From an uncultured Thermoguttaceae bacterium (GTDB lineage: Bacteria; Planctomycetota; Planctomycetia; Pirellulales; Thermoguttaceae): DNA of 64,000 nucleotides. A program made the position numbers and the translations under genes. The DNA lies in contig CALFBP010000033.1 in the NCBI GenBank assembly GCA_937951625.1, forward strand, positions 102,083-166,082, given 5' to 3'. Below are positions 32,215 through 40,620 of this stretch, piece after piece; position 1 is the stretch's first letter; each line of letters opens with the position of its first letter. The notes beneath the pieces are model-generated. The model did not search any database. It was not told where the DNA came from and saw only the letters and a program-made list of their open reading frames with translations.

Positions 32215-33531
32215 GTGTGGGGGATTGAGCTGAGCGTGATGCTGGCGATGATCCTGCTGAATGGGGTCTTCGCTGGTTACGAAATCGCGTTGGCCTCGGT
32301 GTCGGTGGCGCGATTGGAGGCTTTGGTTCAAGAGAATCGGGCGGGGGCCAAGGCCTCGCTGTTCATGAAACGCGGCATGGAGCGGAGCCTGGCCGTGGTG
32401 CAGTTGGGCGTGACCCTGTGCGGGGCGATTGCGGCGGCGACAGGCGGGGCGGGCGCTGAAAAGGAAATCGTCCCCCTGCTCCGCGCAACCGGCGTTTCTC
32501 CCGTCGTTGTCTCGCCATTGGCCATCGCCCTGGTTGTCGTCCCCCTTACCGTGCTGACCATCATACTGGGCGAGTTGGTGCCGAAGGTCTTCGGCTTGCG
32601 GAACAAGGAATGGGTTTGCTTGACGCTCTCGCCCCTGATGAGCTGGTTCGCGGCGAGCGTCTGGCCGGCGGTCTGGCTCTTGGAAAAGCCGGTCCTGCTG
32701 ATTTTGCAGTGGAGCGAGCGGCGTTGGCGGCCTGGAGGGAAGTCGCCAACCAAATCCGAGGCGGCGGAAATCCAAGAGCTTCGGGCGATTGCCGCCCTCG
32801 CCCGCGCCTCCCAACTCATTGGGGCCCGCGAGGAAAACATCATCGTCAATGCGGTGCGTCTGTCGAGTCGTCCGGTCCGCGAAAGCATGTTGCCCGCCCA
32901 GCACATCAGCATGTTGGTGGCCGACAGCACGCTGGAAGAGGCCTTGGTGGCGGGTCACCTTGATCTGCACACCCGTTTCCCGGTGACGGAGCGACCCGGA
33001 GATCCGCAAGCGATCATCGGCTACGCCAACTTCAAGGACATCGTGGCCTGCATGCGACTGGCTGGCCACAACCCCTCGCTCCGTTCCGTGGTTCGGCCCA
33101 TTCCCTTCGTTGCGGACGACTTGCCGTTGTCCACCTGCTTGGAACGGCTGATCCGCGAACACACCCACATCGCGCTGGTCCGCGATCGTTCAGGCAACGT
33201 GGTGGGCATGATTACCCTGGAGGACATCATCGAGGAACTCGTCGGCGAGATCCAGGACGAGTACGACCGGATGCCAGGGCATGTGACGCCGTCGGGAAGC
33301 GGCTGGGTCGTTGGCGGCGGCGTGAGCTTGGCGCGGCTGGCGGAACTTACCGGCATCCACTTGGCGGCCGAGCCTCATGCCGCGCCCAAGACCCTCAACG
33401 ATTGGGCCACAGCGCAACTTGGCCGTCCCGTGCGCGGGGGCGACATCATCCATCATGACGACGTGAGCGTCATCGTCCGCTCCGTCCGCCGTCAACGCAT
33501 CCAAGAGGCCCAAGTCCAGCGAACGGGCTAG
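32215..33531 (+). CDS. CNNM/HlyC-CorC family membrane protein with CBS domains
   Basis: 438 residues. Residues 1-170 are a DUF21/CNNM membrane domain (VMLAMILLNGVFAGYEIALAS; VVVPLTVLTIILGELVPKVFG), 190-325 hold a CBS pair (RESMLPAQHISMLVAD; ALVRDRSGNVVGMITLEDIIEE), and 335-425 form a CorC_HlyC/transporter-associated domain (PSGSGWVVGGGVSLARLAELTG). These proteins take part in magnesium or cobalt homeostasis as exporters or regulators. The start is a GTG, with an ATG at 32239 as alternative. Nothing nearby suggests a specific partner. Confidence 0.9.
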   Translation: MWGIELSVMLAMILLNGVFAGYEIALASVSVARLEALVQENRAGAKASLFMKRGMERSLAVVQLGVTLCGAIAAATGGAGAEKEIVPLLRATGVSPVVVSPLAIALVVVPLTVLTIILGELVPKVFGLRNKEWVCLTLSPLMSWFAASVWPAVWLLEKPVLLILQWSERRWRPGGKSPTKSEAAEIQELRAIAALARASQLIGAREENIIVNAVRLSSRPVRESMLPAQHISMLVADSTLEEALVAGHLDLHTRFPVTERPGDPQAIIGYANFKDIVACMRLAGHNPSLRSVVRPIPFVADDLPLSTCLERLIREHTHIALVRDRSGNVVGMITLEDIIEELVGEIQDEYDRMPGHVTPSGSGWVVGGGVSLARLAELTGIHLAAEPHAAPKTLNDWATAQLGRPVRGGDIIHHDDVSVIVRSVRRQRIQEAQVQRTG

Positions 33532-33578
33532 ATTTTTTGGCGGCATAAAAGTTAAGCTGGATGATTCTAGAGGAAAAC

Positions 33579-33779
33579 ATGAGCCGCTCGAAACAGACGT
33601 CGACGGGGCGCGGTGGTGAGGTGAAAGGGAATCGTTCGCAGGTTGGCGCTCCCGCTGTGGTTCATTCCCACGCTCCCCGTCCCTTTCGCCCGAGCAAGCC
33701 GCTGCTCGCTGTGACCAGCTTCCTCTTGCTGGGCTGGCTGGTGTTTTTGACGCTTCTGGCGTTGCTAGCGCAAAAATAG
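33579..33779 (+). CDS. Small single-helix membrane protein
   Basis: 66 residues from the ATG at 33579, which has AGAGGAAAA just upstream. The first 40 residues are polar and basic, and the last 22 form a hydrophobic helix (LLAVTSFLLLGWLVFLTLLA, then LLAQK). The FRPSKPLL lead-in to the helix resembles small planctomycete membrane proteins I have seen but cannot name. Function unknown. It lies 47 bp after the CNNM gene and may be co-transcribed. Confidence 0.65.
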   Translation: MSRSKQTSTGRGGEVKGNRSQVGAPAVVHSHAPRPFRPSKPLLAVTSFLLLGWLVFLTLLALLAQK

Positions 33780-33889
33780 GCGGATTGGTCAAACGGTTCG
33801 CCTGCTATTTTAATTGGTCGATGATTCGTCTGGACTTGGCAGGCAGGTGCGAACTAGAATCCGCGAGCCGCACCTAAGGACCCCCTCCG

Positions 33890-35542
33890 ATGTTGCAGAC
33901 GCCAATACCCCAATTTATCGAAATGCAGTGCGTTCCCCGGCTGTCGGCCTCGGCCGTTTATAAGGACGTGAGGTTCTCCAAGCGGAGCCCACGGTTCCTC
34001 CAAGGCATGTGTCCCTTCGCATCCGGAGAAACGCCGCCAGGGTCGTTTATTGTCGATGCCCGAACCCTGCGATGGACCTGTTTGAATCACTGCCGTCGGG
34101 CGGGCCAGTCGGTCTTGGCGTACTTCAACGGAGGGGAATTTCCTCGTCCAGCGACGGGGCAGCTCGCGGCGTGCCTGGAGAGGCTCGCCCAGCTCGCCGA
34201 AGTTCCGTTGAGCAACGTACCGTCGATCACGCCAGAGGCGGAGCGCGAACTGGCTGCCCAGGAGCGAGTGATAAGCCTTTTGGAGGCTTTCTTGGTGCTC
34301 GCCCGGCGGCGATTTGAAAACGCCAAGCCTCCGCTCCGGCGATCGCTGTTGGCTTGGTTGGGAAAGCACGGATTCGATGCGGCCGCCGCAGAGGATTCGG
34401 CGCTGGGAGTGGTGGGCGATTTGGCGGAGACACGCCGCGAGCTGGAGGAGCTTGGCTACAGTCCGCAGGAGATCGATGCCTCGTCGTTGACCGACGATCC
34501 ACGTTTGGTCGGGCGAGTGGTCGGTCCGATTCGCGACCATCTGGGGCGCCTGCTCAGTTTCTGGGCCCACGATGTTCGCGGCCGGCCTCCCAAGTTTTTG
34601 TTCAAAGGCCCGTGGAGGAATTGGACGCCGCTGGTCGGTCTGGAGGCAGCGTTCGGCGTGGATCCGCGTTCCTCGGGCGTGAAACAGTTGGTCGTGTTCG
34701 AGAGGTTGTTCGACGTTTTGCTGCTGCAAAGCCTGGGTTGGACTTTGTGCGCGGCCGTGGTCGGCCCGGCCAGCGACATGACGGCGGCCCGTTGGCAGCG
34801 GCTTGCCGAACTAGGTGTTCGCCGCGTGACGCTGGTTCCCGACGATTCCGAACCCTCGCGAAGCGGTGCGTGGACCGCGGTAGACAATGCGTTGCAAGCA
34901 AGCGCCTCGCCCGATGTTTGGGTCCTTCCGCCCGATGCCTTGCGGCCCTATCCAAGCGGCGTCGCCTTGGCGCGTGGCTGCGGCGTCGCCAAGCTTCAGT
35001 CCCTCGTCAAGGCCGAGTCCGTGCAGGGCTTTCGTTATCAAGCCATGTGCATTTTGAGGAAGCACCGGCCCGCATCCGGTTGGACCGAGCCGTGCCGCCA
35101 TGCGGCTTGGAAAGAGGCGATCGAGTTCTACGCGAGTTGCAAACCAGAGCACGCTCGGCTTCTGGACGCCCATTTCGTGCCGACAATCGAGGCGGGGTTG
35201 CAACGCAGTTGGGAGACGTTCGAACCTTTGCCAGGGGCCGCTGAGGTCGAGGACCGGCCGCTGCGTTTCGCTTCCCCCGCTGAAGCAGCCAACCAGAACA
35301 CGCCTGCGGCTTCCGTGACCCAAGCTGGAACGCCGCCATTTTGCTTTGTTCATGGTTCGCACGACGTCGCCAGCCTGCGTCGGCCCATTTCCACGCCCGC
35401 GATGCCGCCCGGCTCCGCTCAGCAAACCTTGGGAAACCCCGAGCCGCACGTGCCAGCTCTCGTGGGAGCGAATGCCGCGAAGCGCGGGACGTTCTGCCCG
35501 GTGCATCAATGCGATACGTTGGAGTGTTTCTGCTTTGACTAA
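33890..35542 (+). CDS. Divergent DnaG-like primase (CHC2-like zinc finger plus Toprim)
   Basis: 550 residues. Residues 30-85 resemble a CHC2 primase zinc finger (GMCPFASGETPPGSFIVD, WTCLNHCRRAGQSV). Residues 205-260 resemble the primase catalytic core (GRVVGPIRDHLGRLLSFWA, PPKFLFKG). Residues 265-370 look like Toprim: QLVVFERLFDVLLL keeps the catalytic Glu and following Asp, but the DGD motif has become PDDS. No DnaB-binding C-terminal domain is visible; instead the tail has Cys/His clusters (FCFVHGSH; FCPVHQCDTLECFCFD) that may bind zinc. It is probably not the housekeeping primase, and its activity is uncertain because of the altered acidic motif. No phage or plasmid gene is next to it. The start at 33890 has only a weak ribosome site. 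Confidence 0.65.
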   Translation: MLQTPIPQFIEMQCVPRLSASAVYKDVRFSKRSPRFLQGMCPFASGETPPGSFIVDARTLRWTCLNHCRRAGQSVLAYFNGGEFPRPATGQLAACLERLAQLAEVPLSNVPSITPEAERELAAQERVISLLEAFLVLARRRFENAKPPLRRSLLAWLGKHGFDAAAAEDSALGVVGDLAETRRELEELGYSPQEIDASSLTDDPRLVGRVVGPIRDHLGRLLSFWAHDVRGRPPKFLFKGPWRNWTPLVGLEAAFGVDPRSSGVKQLVVFERLFDVLLLQSLGWTLCAAVVGPASDMTAARWQRLAELGVRRVTLVPDDSEPSRSGAWTAVDNALQASASPDVWVLPPDALRPYPSGVALARGCGVAKLQSLVKAESVQGFRYQAMCILRKHRPASGWTEPCRHAAWKEAIEFYASCKPEHARLLDAHFVPTIEAGLQRSWETFEPLPGAAEVEDRPLRFASPAEAANQNTPAASVTQAGTPPFCFVHGSHDVASLRRPISTPAMPPGSAQQTLGNPEPHVPALVGANAAKRGTFCPVHQCDTLECFCFD

Positions 35543-35656
35543 CGCGAGGTTTTGTGGCGGCCGGATCGACAGCAAGGTCCAGGGTCCCCCGTCTCGGCCC
35601 TGATCCGAACGCTGTTTCCTGAAAAAGGCTGCCTTGCCCGGCACGTTCCGCCGTAG

Positions 35657-36409
35657 CTAAAGCAGGCTTTCCAGGAGCAAACGCATCTTTCGCATTTCGC
35701 CGTTCTGGTCGACATCGGGCAAGGGAGGCATGTGGACGCACAGGGCGCGGTCGTAGTGGAACTTGTTGAGCTGCGTCACCAAGCGGCCATACTCGACCTG
35801 TCCCTGGCCCACGCGAACCTGGAACTTTTCCTTGGTGGTGTCGCGGAGCCGCACGTGGCACACATAACGGAGCACCTGCTCAAAGCTTGCGCCCTTGTGC
35901 GGGCCGTAGATGTAGTGGCTGGGATCGAGCGTCAGTCGCAACCCCTTGACGTTGTCGCAGAGCACCACGGCGGTGTCCGGATCCTGGGTCATCGTTCCTG
36001 TTTCGGTAAGCAACCCCACCACCGCGCTATTTTGGGCGGCGATCGCCACTAATCTGCGTAGTCGCTCGATCTCGGCGTTGAAGGGCGTGCCCAACTCACT
36101 CGCCCGAACTACCAGCGTCACCACCTTCGTGGCCTTGGCCAACTTGCAGCAGGCCTCGAACTGGCGGTAGTACTCTTCCTCGTCCGGGGGCGACATATCC
36201 ACGCTGTAGGCGACGATGCTCATGCGGTGCGATTCCCGGCAGGTGCGCACGGCCCGTTCCAAGTCGGATGCTACCTCAGATGGCTTCAAATGCCCCCCGG
36301 ATTCATGGACCACGATCTCCACACTCGTATATTCCAAATCGGTCAGCCGCTCCAAGACGTCAGGCAGCGGCAGATCCGGATAACACGCAGTCGACGCAGC
36401 AACGAACAC
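35657..36409 (-). CDS. Sugar phosphate isomerase/epimerase-like TIM-barrel protein
   Basis: 250 residues of the AP-endonuclease-2/xylose-isomerase-like TIM barrel. Recognisable elements are YTSVEIVVHESGGHL near the N-terminus, VVGLLTETGTMTQDP, LRLTLDPSHYIYGPH and a C-terminal VRLRDTTKEKFQVRVGQGQVEYG, typical of metal-dependent sugar isomerase-like proteins of planctomycetes. Predicted cytoplasmic, no signal peptide. Substrate unknown. It stands alone, divergent from sppA and convergent with the primase-like gene. Confidence 0.82.
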   Translation of the reverse strand: MFVAASTACYPDLPLPDVLERLTDLEYTSVEIVVHESGGHLKPSEVASDLERAVRTCRESHRMSIVAYSVDMSPPDEEEYYRQFEACCKLAKATKVVTLVVRASELGTPFNAEIERLRRLVAIAAQNSAVVGLLTETGTMTQDPDTAVVLCDNVKGLRLTLDPSHYIYGPHKGASFEQVLRYVCHVRLRDTTKEKFQVRVGQGQVEYGRLVTQLNKFHYDRALCVHMPPLPDVDQNGEMRKMRLLLESLL

Positions 36410-36531
36410 TGGGAAGCTCCTTCTCCTCGGCGAAACTCAGAGTTTACAATGTAGAGTTGGACGGTGATACGCCGGGGGTTCAGCATACGTTTTCCCCCCA
36501 ACGGGTCAACCTCATTCCGAAGGGCTACAGC

Positions 36532-37605
36532 ATGGAAACGGCCGAAAGCGCGACTTATCCCCCTTACCCCCCTTATCCGCCCACAGGGCCGGTCTATCGT
36601 CCTCCCAGAAGATGGCCGGGGGTGCTGATGGGCCTCTTTTTCTTCGTGGTATTCTGTTTTTTTGGGATTTCGTTGCTTTTCAACCTCTTCTTGTTCGCCG
36701 GCAGCGCCGCTCTGGACAGTGCGGCCCGGCTCCAGGAACGCTATGTTTCGCACAACGAGCGGGCCAAGAATAAGGTGGCGATCATTACCATTGAAGGCAC
36801 GATTCTGGACGGCAAAGGATTCGTCAAACGGCAAATCGACAGGGTAGCAAAAGACGACGACGTCAAGGCCGTAGTGTTGAGGGTTAACTCGCCTGGCGGG
36901 ACCGTCAGCGGGGCGGATTTCATCTACCATCACCTGAAGAAGCTGGTGTCGGAACGACAAATTCCACTGGTCGTCAGCATGGGAAGTCTTGCGGCGAGCG
37001 GTGGGTACTACGTTGCCATGGCGGTGGGGCACCGCCCAGACACCATCTTTGCCGAACCCACCACGTGGACCGGATCGATCGGCGTGATGATTCCCCACTT
37101 CAATGTTGCCAAACTCCTGGAGGACTGGGGAGTGGAGCAGGATTCGGTCCTTAGTCACCCGCTCAAGGGCATGGGCAGCATGACCAGAAAGATGACGGAG
37201 GAGGAACGGGCGATTTTCCAGGCCCTGGTTGATGATAGCTTCGCCCGTTTCAAGGAAGTGATCAAACAGGGCCGAGCCAAGTTCCAAGCCGATCCAGCCG
37301 CTCTAGATAAGCTCGCCACTGGTCAGGTGTTCACAGCCCGGGACGCCGTGCAGAAGGGCCTGGTCGACCGCATCGGTTTTCAGGAGGACGCCGTCGAGCA
37401 GGCGATCAAACTGGCCGGGCTTTCCAGCGACGATGTCCGTGTGGTGGACTATAAGCCCGAGTTCTCGGTGGTGGACTTGCTTCTCGGTCAAGCGAAGGCG
37501 TCCAGGCCCGCATGGGACATCGAATCGCTGGCGGAACTCGCCACGCCCAAGGCCTACTATCTTTGCACGTGGTTGACGCCGTTGTTGTCAAGCAGTCGGA
37601 ACTGA
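36532..37605 (+). CDS. sppA: Signal peptide peptidase SppA, S49 family
   Basis: 357 residues with one membrane helix (GVLMGLFFFVVFCFFGISLLF). The S49 peptidase domain shows LRVNSPGGTVSGADFIYHHLKK and VSMGSLAASGGYYVAMA, containing the nucleophile Ser, and a C-terminal GQVFTARDAVQKGLVDRIG. It degrades leftover signal peptides or membrane fragments at the inner membrane, with the catalytic part outside. The N-terminal 25 residues are a Tyr/Pro tract (YPPYPPYPP), unusual but plausible as a cytoplasmic tail. The short single-domain form is like archaeal and Bacillus SppA rather than the tandem E. coli type. Start at the ATG 36532, with AAGGG upstream. Confidence 0.92.
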   Translation: METAESATYPPYPPYPPTGPVYRPPRRWPGVLMGLFFFVVFCFFGISLLFNLFLFAGSAALDSAARLQERYVSHNERAKNKVAIITIEGTILDGKGFVKRQIDRVAKDDDVKAVVLRVNSPGGTVSGADFIYHHLKKLVSERQIPLVVSMGSLAASGGYYVAMAVGHRPDTIFAEPTTWTGSIGVMIPHFNVAKLLEDWGVEQDSVLSHPLKGMGSMTRKMTEEERAIFQALVDDSFARFKEVIKQGRAKFQADPAALDKLATGQVFTARDAVQKGLVDRIGFQEDAVEQAIKLAGLSSDDVRVVDYKPEFSVVDLLLGQAKASRPAWDIESLAELATPKAYYLCTWLTPLLSSSRN

Positions 37606-37794
37606 GTCCCGCGCGAGAAGCCCCCGGCGGAGTCAAGCCGCCGTGGTTTTTCGATCCGGCAATCCTATCTGCCTCCCCATCGCAGCCTGCCACGCAATCC
37701 GCTCGGTTGCGAAAGACCTCAAATTGGCGCAGCCACCGGCGACCACTACAATTCGCCCGGGGTTCGACAAGGGGTCTTTCTCGGAGGTGCGATC

Positions 37795-38712
37795 ATGAGG
37801 GCACGGTATGCTTGGACCAGGGCCATTGCGTGGGGTGGACTTTTGTTTGGCTTCCTCTTCAATCCGATCGCCTTGGCGATGGCCGGAGAGGAAGGCAAAC
37901 TTCGGATCGTGGTCTTCGGCGCGCATCCGGACGATGCCGAGATCCGCGCCGGCGGCACGGCGGCGTTGTGGGCGGACAAGGGGCATCACGTTCAACTGGT
38001 GTCGGTGACCAATGGCGACATCGGGCACTATGCCATGGAACGTCCGGCCTTGGCTGCGCGGCGACTAGCCGAGGCCCAGGCCGCAAGCAAAATCCTGGGC
38101 ACGACCTCGCGCGTGCTCGACATTCACGATGGCGAGCTGGAACCCACGCTGGCCAATCGCCGCACGATCACCCGCGTTATCCGGGAGTGGAAGGCCGACA
38201 TCGTCATCGCTCATCGACCGAACGACTATCATCCGGACCATCGTTACGTGGGCGTGCTGGTGCAGGACTCGGCCTACATGGTCACGGTGCCGAAGTTTTG
38301 TCCCGAGACGCCGCACCTGCGATCCAACCCCGTCTTCCTCTACTCCGAGGATGGCTTTGAGCGTCCCAACCCCTTTCGGCCTGACATCGTCGTGGCCATC
38401 GACGAGGTGATCGACCGCAAGGTGGAGGCGTTGATGACCATGGAGTCGCAGTTTGTCGAGGGTGGCGCGAACGGTTCGGAGCCGAAGGATGCGGCCGATC
38501 GCGAGGCCCGCCGCCAGCGGGGCTACGCCGGCTTCAAGGCCCGCGCGGCCGCCACCGCCGACCGCCACCGCAAGAGGCTCGTCGAGCTTTATGGTGAGGA
38601 GGTCGGCAACAAGGTCCGCTACGCCGAGGCGTTCGAGATCTGCGAGTACGGCCGCCGCCCCAGCGCCGAAGAACTCCGCAGGCTGTTTCCGTTCTTCCCG
38701 GCCAAGAAGTGA
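37795..38712 (+). CDS. PIG-L/LmbE family deacetylase, exported
   Basis: 305 residues with a signal peptide (RAIAWGGLLFGFLFNPIALAMA). The zinc-binding motif AHPDDAE sits at residue 43, with the second metal site HRPNDYHPDHRYVG near residue 140. PIG-L family members remove N-acetyl groups from amino sugars and related compounds. Export suggests it acts on extracellular or periplasmic glycans. GGAGGTGCGATC precedes the ATG. Single gene, convergent with the porin. Confidence 0.9.
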   Translation: MRARYAWTRAIAWGGLLFGFLFNPIALAMAGEEGKLRIVVFGAHPDDAEIRAGGTAALWADKGHHVQLVSVTNGDIGHYAMERPALAARRLAEAQAASKILGTTSRVLDIHDGELEPTLANRRTITRVIREWKADIVIAHRPNDYHPDHRYVGVLVQDSAYMVTVPKFCPETPHLRSNPVFLYSEDGFERPNPFRPDIVVAIDEVIDRKVEALMTMESQFVEGGANGSEPKDAADREARRQRGYAGFKARAAATADRHRKRLVELYGEEVGNKVRYAEAFEICEYGRRPSAEELRRLFPFFPAKK

Positions 38713-38826
38713 TCTGCGGGTGACTCACTTCCCACCCCGCACTCCGCCGGGTGGGGGGCTCGTTGGCGGGGATCGGGCCCTGACGCGCTATGCCTGAAAT
38801 GAAAAGGGCCCTTGTTCAACAACAAA

Positions 38827-38869
38827 GCCTTCTCCCTGTCTGCTTTCGCAAGCAGACTTGGGAGAAGGC
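38827..38869 (-). terminator. Long hairpin downstream of porin
   Basis: GCCTTCTCCC pairs with GGGAGAAGGC, and after a small internal loop GTCTGCTT pairs with AAGCAGAC around TCGC: an 18-bp two-part stem. It lies between the convergent ends of the PIG-L gene and the porin. On the minus strand it is followed by TTTGTTGTTG, making it a plausible terminator for the porin and perhaps bidirectional. Confidence 0.65.
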
Positions 38870-38908
38870 GCTGTGGACTTCAGGAGATCGTAAAAAACTT
38901 TCCCTGGG

Positions 38909-40270
38909 TTAAAAGGTGACGAGCAGATCCAGCCCCGTGGTGAACTGACTGCGCCGCTGCCCGTCGCCAAAAGGCAGGGGATAATTCGCATCGTTGGGAT
39001 TTGCCGGACCATCGAACCAGTCCCAACGGATTTCGGGACGAAGGTTGAAGTTGGGATGGGGGCGGTAGTTCAGGCCCAGGCTCAACTCGCTGAAGCTGCC
39101 GGCATAACCGGGCAGGCCGGCCCAGCCGCGATTGCTCCCCAGGATGTTCCCGATCCCCGCGATGCGCGATCCCTCGTTGTTCTGAACCCACTCGTAGCGC
39201 ACGCCCGTCGACCACTTCGAGTTCAGCTTGTAGGTGAACATCTGCTCGAAGCCGTACCAAGCGTCGTTGTCGCCTGGGGTGATGGCCGAGCCGCCCGGCT
39301 CCGCGCCCACGGTGATTTGCGTGCCGGACCAGAATCGATCGCTGAATTGATGGGAGACCACGAAAAAGACGCTCGTCACGTCGCGGTAGCCGGTAAAGGT
39401 CATCGTGGGCCCAGTGGTCACCATGGTGGAGATTGAGGTCCGCTTGTCCTCGCTGGCCCATTTCAGTCCGCCGAGGAAATTGAGGTTATCGCCGAAGGGG
39501 TTCTCGAAAAGCATCCAGCCGCGGTTAAACCCGCCGACCAATGTCCACCCGTTGTTCAGTTTGTAATCCGCCTGGAGTCCGGTCACCAGCAAGGGGTCGT
39601 AATATCCCGCCATCAGATAGCTTCGCGAGTAGAAAAAGTTGAGGGGAGCGGGAATCAGTTCCAGACTGGTGAAAGTGGCAAAATGCCCCATTTTCACGGT
39701 CAGGTTATTGTAAGCCAGTTCCAGGTAAAACTGTGGCAGGACGAGTCCGTAGAAGTTGTTGGGACTATTGATCTGGTCCTCCAGACCAACGTTCATCCCG
39801 TACCGCCAATCCTCACCGTACACAAGGTCCACTCGCCCACCCCAATCGAACCCCTCGCCGTCGGTCTGGGTGGGCCGATCGAAGAACAGCCACAACTGAT
39901 TGAGCATGTATTCGCTGTGCCGGTCGTTCGTCGTGATCGGCCCGTTAAACCGGTCCTGGGGATTCCAGGCGTTGAACGTGATGCCCTGTTGAATCCAACC
40001 ACCCATCTTGGTGCGGTGTTCTTCGAGGAAGCGAGGCTGCCAGATCGACCAGGGGGTGTCCGACGGCACCGGAGCGGACTCGACATAGGCTGCGTCAGGT
40101 TGGGGCGTCTCGCCCGTCAGAAACACTTGTGCCTGGTTGCTTCGGACTGAGGCCGAGGCAGGCACGACAGCCCGATCATCAGTCAGCCTTACGAGGCTCT
40201 GCCCGTTTGCCGATTCAATCGCCGTGGCAAGCAAGGCCGCCAGCGCAAGGATGGAAAAAACACGAGTCAT
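38909..40270 (-). CDS. BBP2-type outer-membrane porin
   Basis: 453 residues with a signal peptide (MTRVFSILALAALLATAIESANG). The rest alternates short polar and aromatic beta strands, ending in a C-terminal phenylalanine (GLDLLVTF), as outer-membrane barrels do. The NNFYGLVLPQFYLELAYNNLTVKMGHF stretch and late RPEIRWDWFDG match the BBP2 beta-barrel porin group. Likely a general diffusion or sugar-permeable pore. The ATG at 40270 follows GGGGGGATCC. It stands alone, with a strong terminator beyond the stop. Confidence 0.87.
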   Translation of the reverse strand: MTRVFSILALAALLATAIESANGQSLVRLTDDRAVVPASASVRSNQAQVFLTGETPQPDAAYVESAPVPSDTPWSIWQPRFLEEHRTKMGGWIQQGITFNAWNPQDRFNGPITTNDRHSEYMLNQLWLFFDRPTQTDGEGFDWGGRVDLVYGEDWRYGMNVGLEDQINSPNNFYGLVLPQFYLELAYNNLTVKMGHFATFTSLELIPAPLNFFYSRSYLMAGYYDPLLVTGLQADYKLNNGWTLVGGFNRGWMLFENPFGDNLNFLGGLKWASEDKRTSISTMVTTGPTMTFTGYRDVTSVFFVVSHQFSDRFWSGTQITVGAEPGGSAITPGDNDAWYGFEQMFTYKLNSKWSTGVRYEWVQNNEGSRIAGIGNILGSNRGWAGLPGYAGSFSELSLGLNYRPHPNFNLRPEIRWDWFDGPANPNDANYPLPFGDGQRRSQFTTGLDLLVTF

Positions 40271-40620
40271 GGTTGGATCCCCCCGAAGATGGAAAATCGT
40301 CAAATCACGCACCCCTAAGCGTGATCGGACAAATCTGCACGGCGAGTCCATCCGGCAGTCTAGAAAATACTAGCACCGCCATTGCCTTTGGCTCGGAGGG
40401 AAGCCAGTTATGACGCAAGGGAAGACTTTGCAGCTTGACAATTGCCCCGTTCCTTGTAGCACTGTCCACCTGAAATGGTGGATTTTGCGTTCTATGGGAG
40501 CTAGCAGCCAATCCGATAGCCTATGAACCTCCCCATAAGACTGGTTAATGTGGGGCTATGCGACGTTACGAGTCGATCGCCAAAAAGTGGCGGCGAAGGC
40601 TTTCGAACCTCCAGCCGCGG

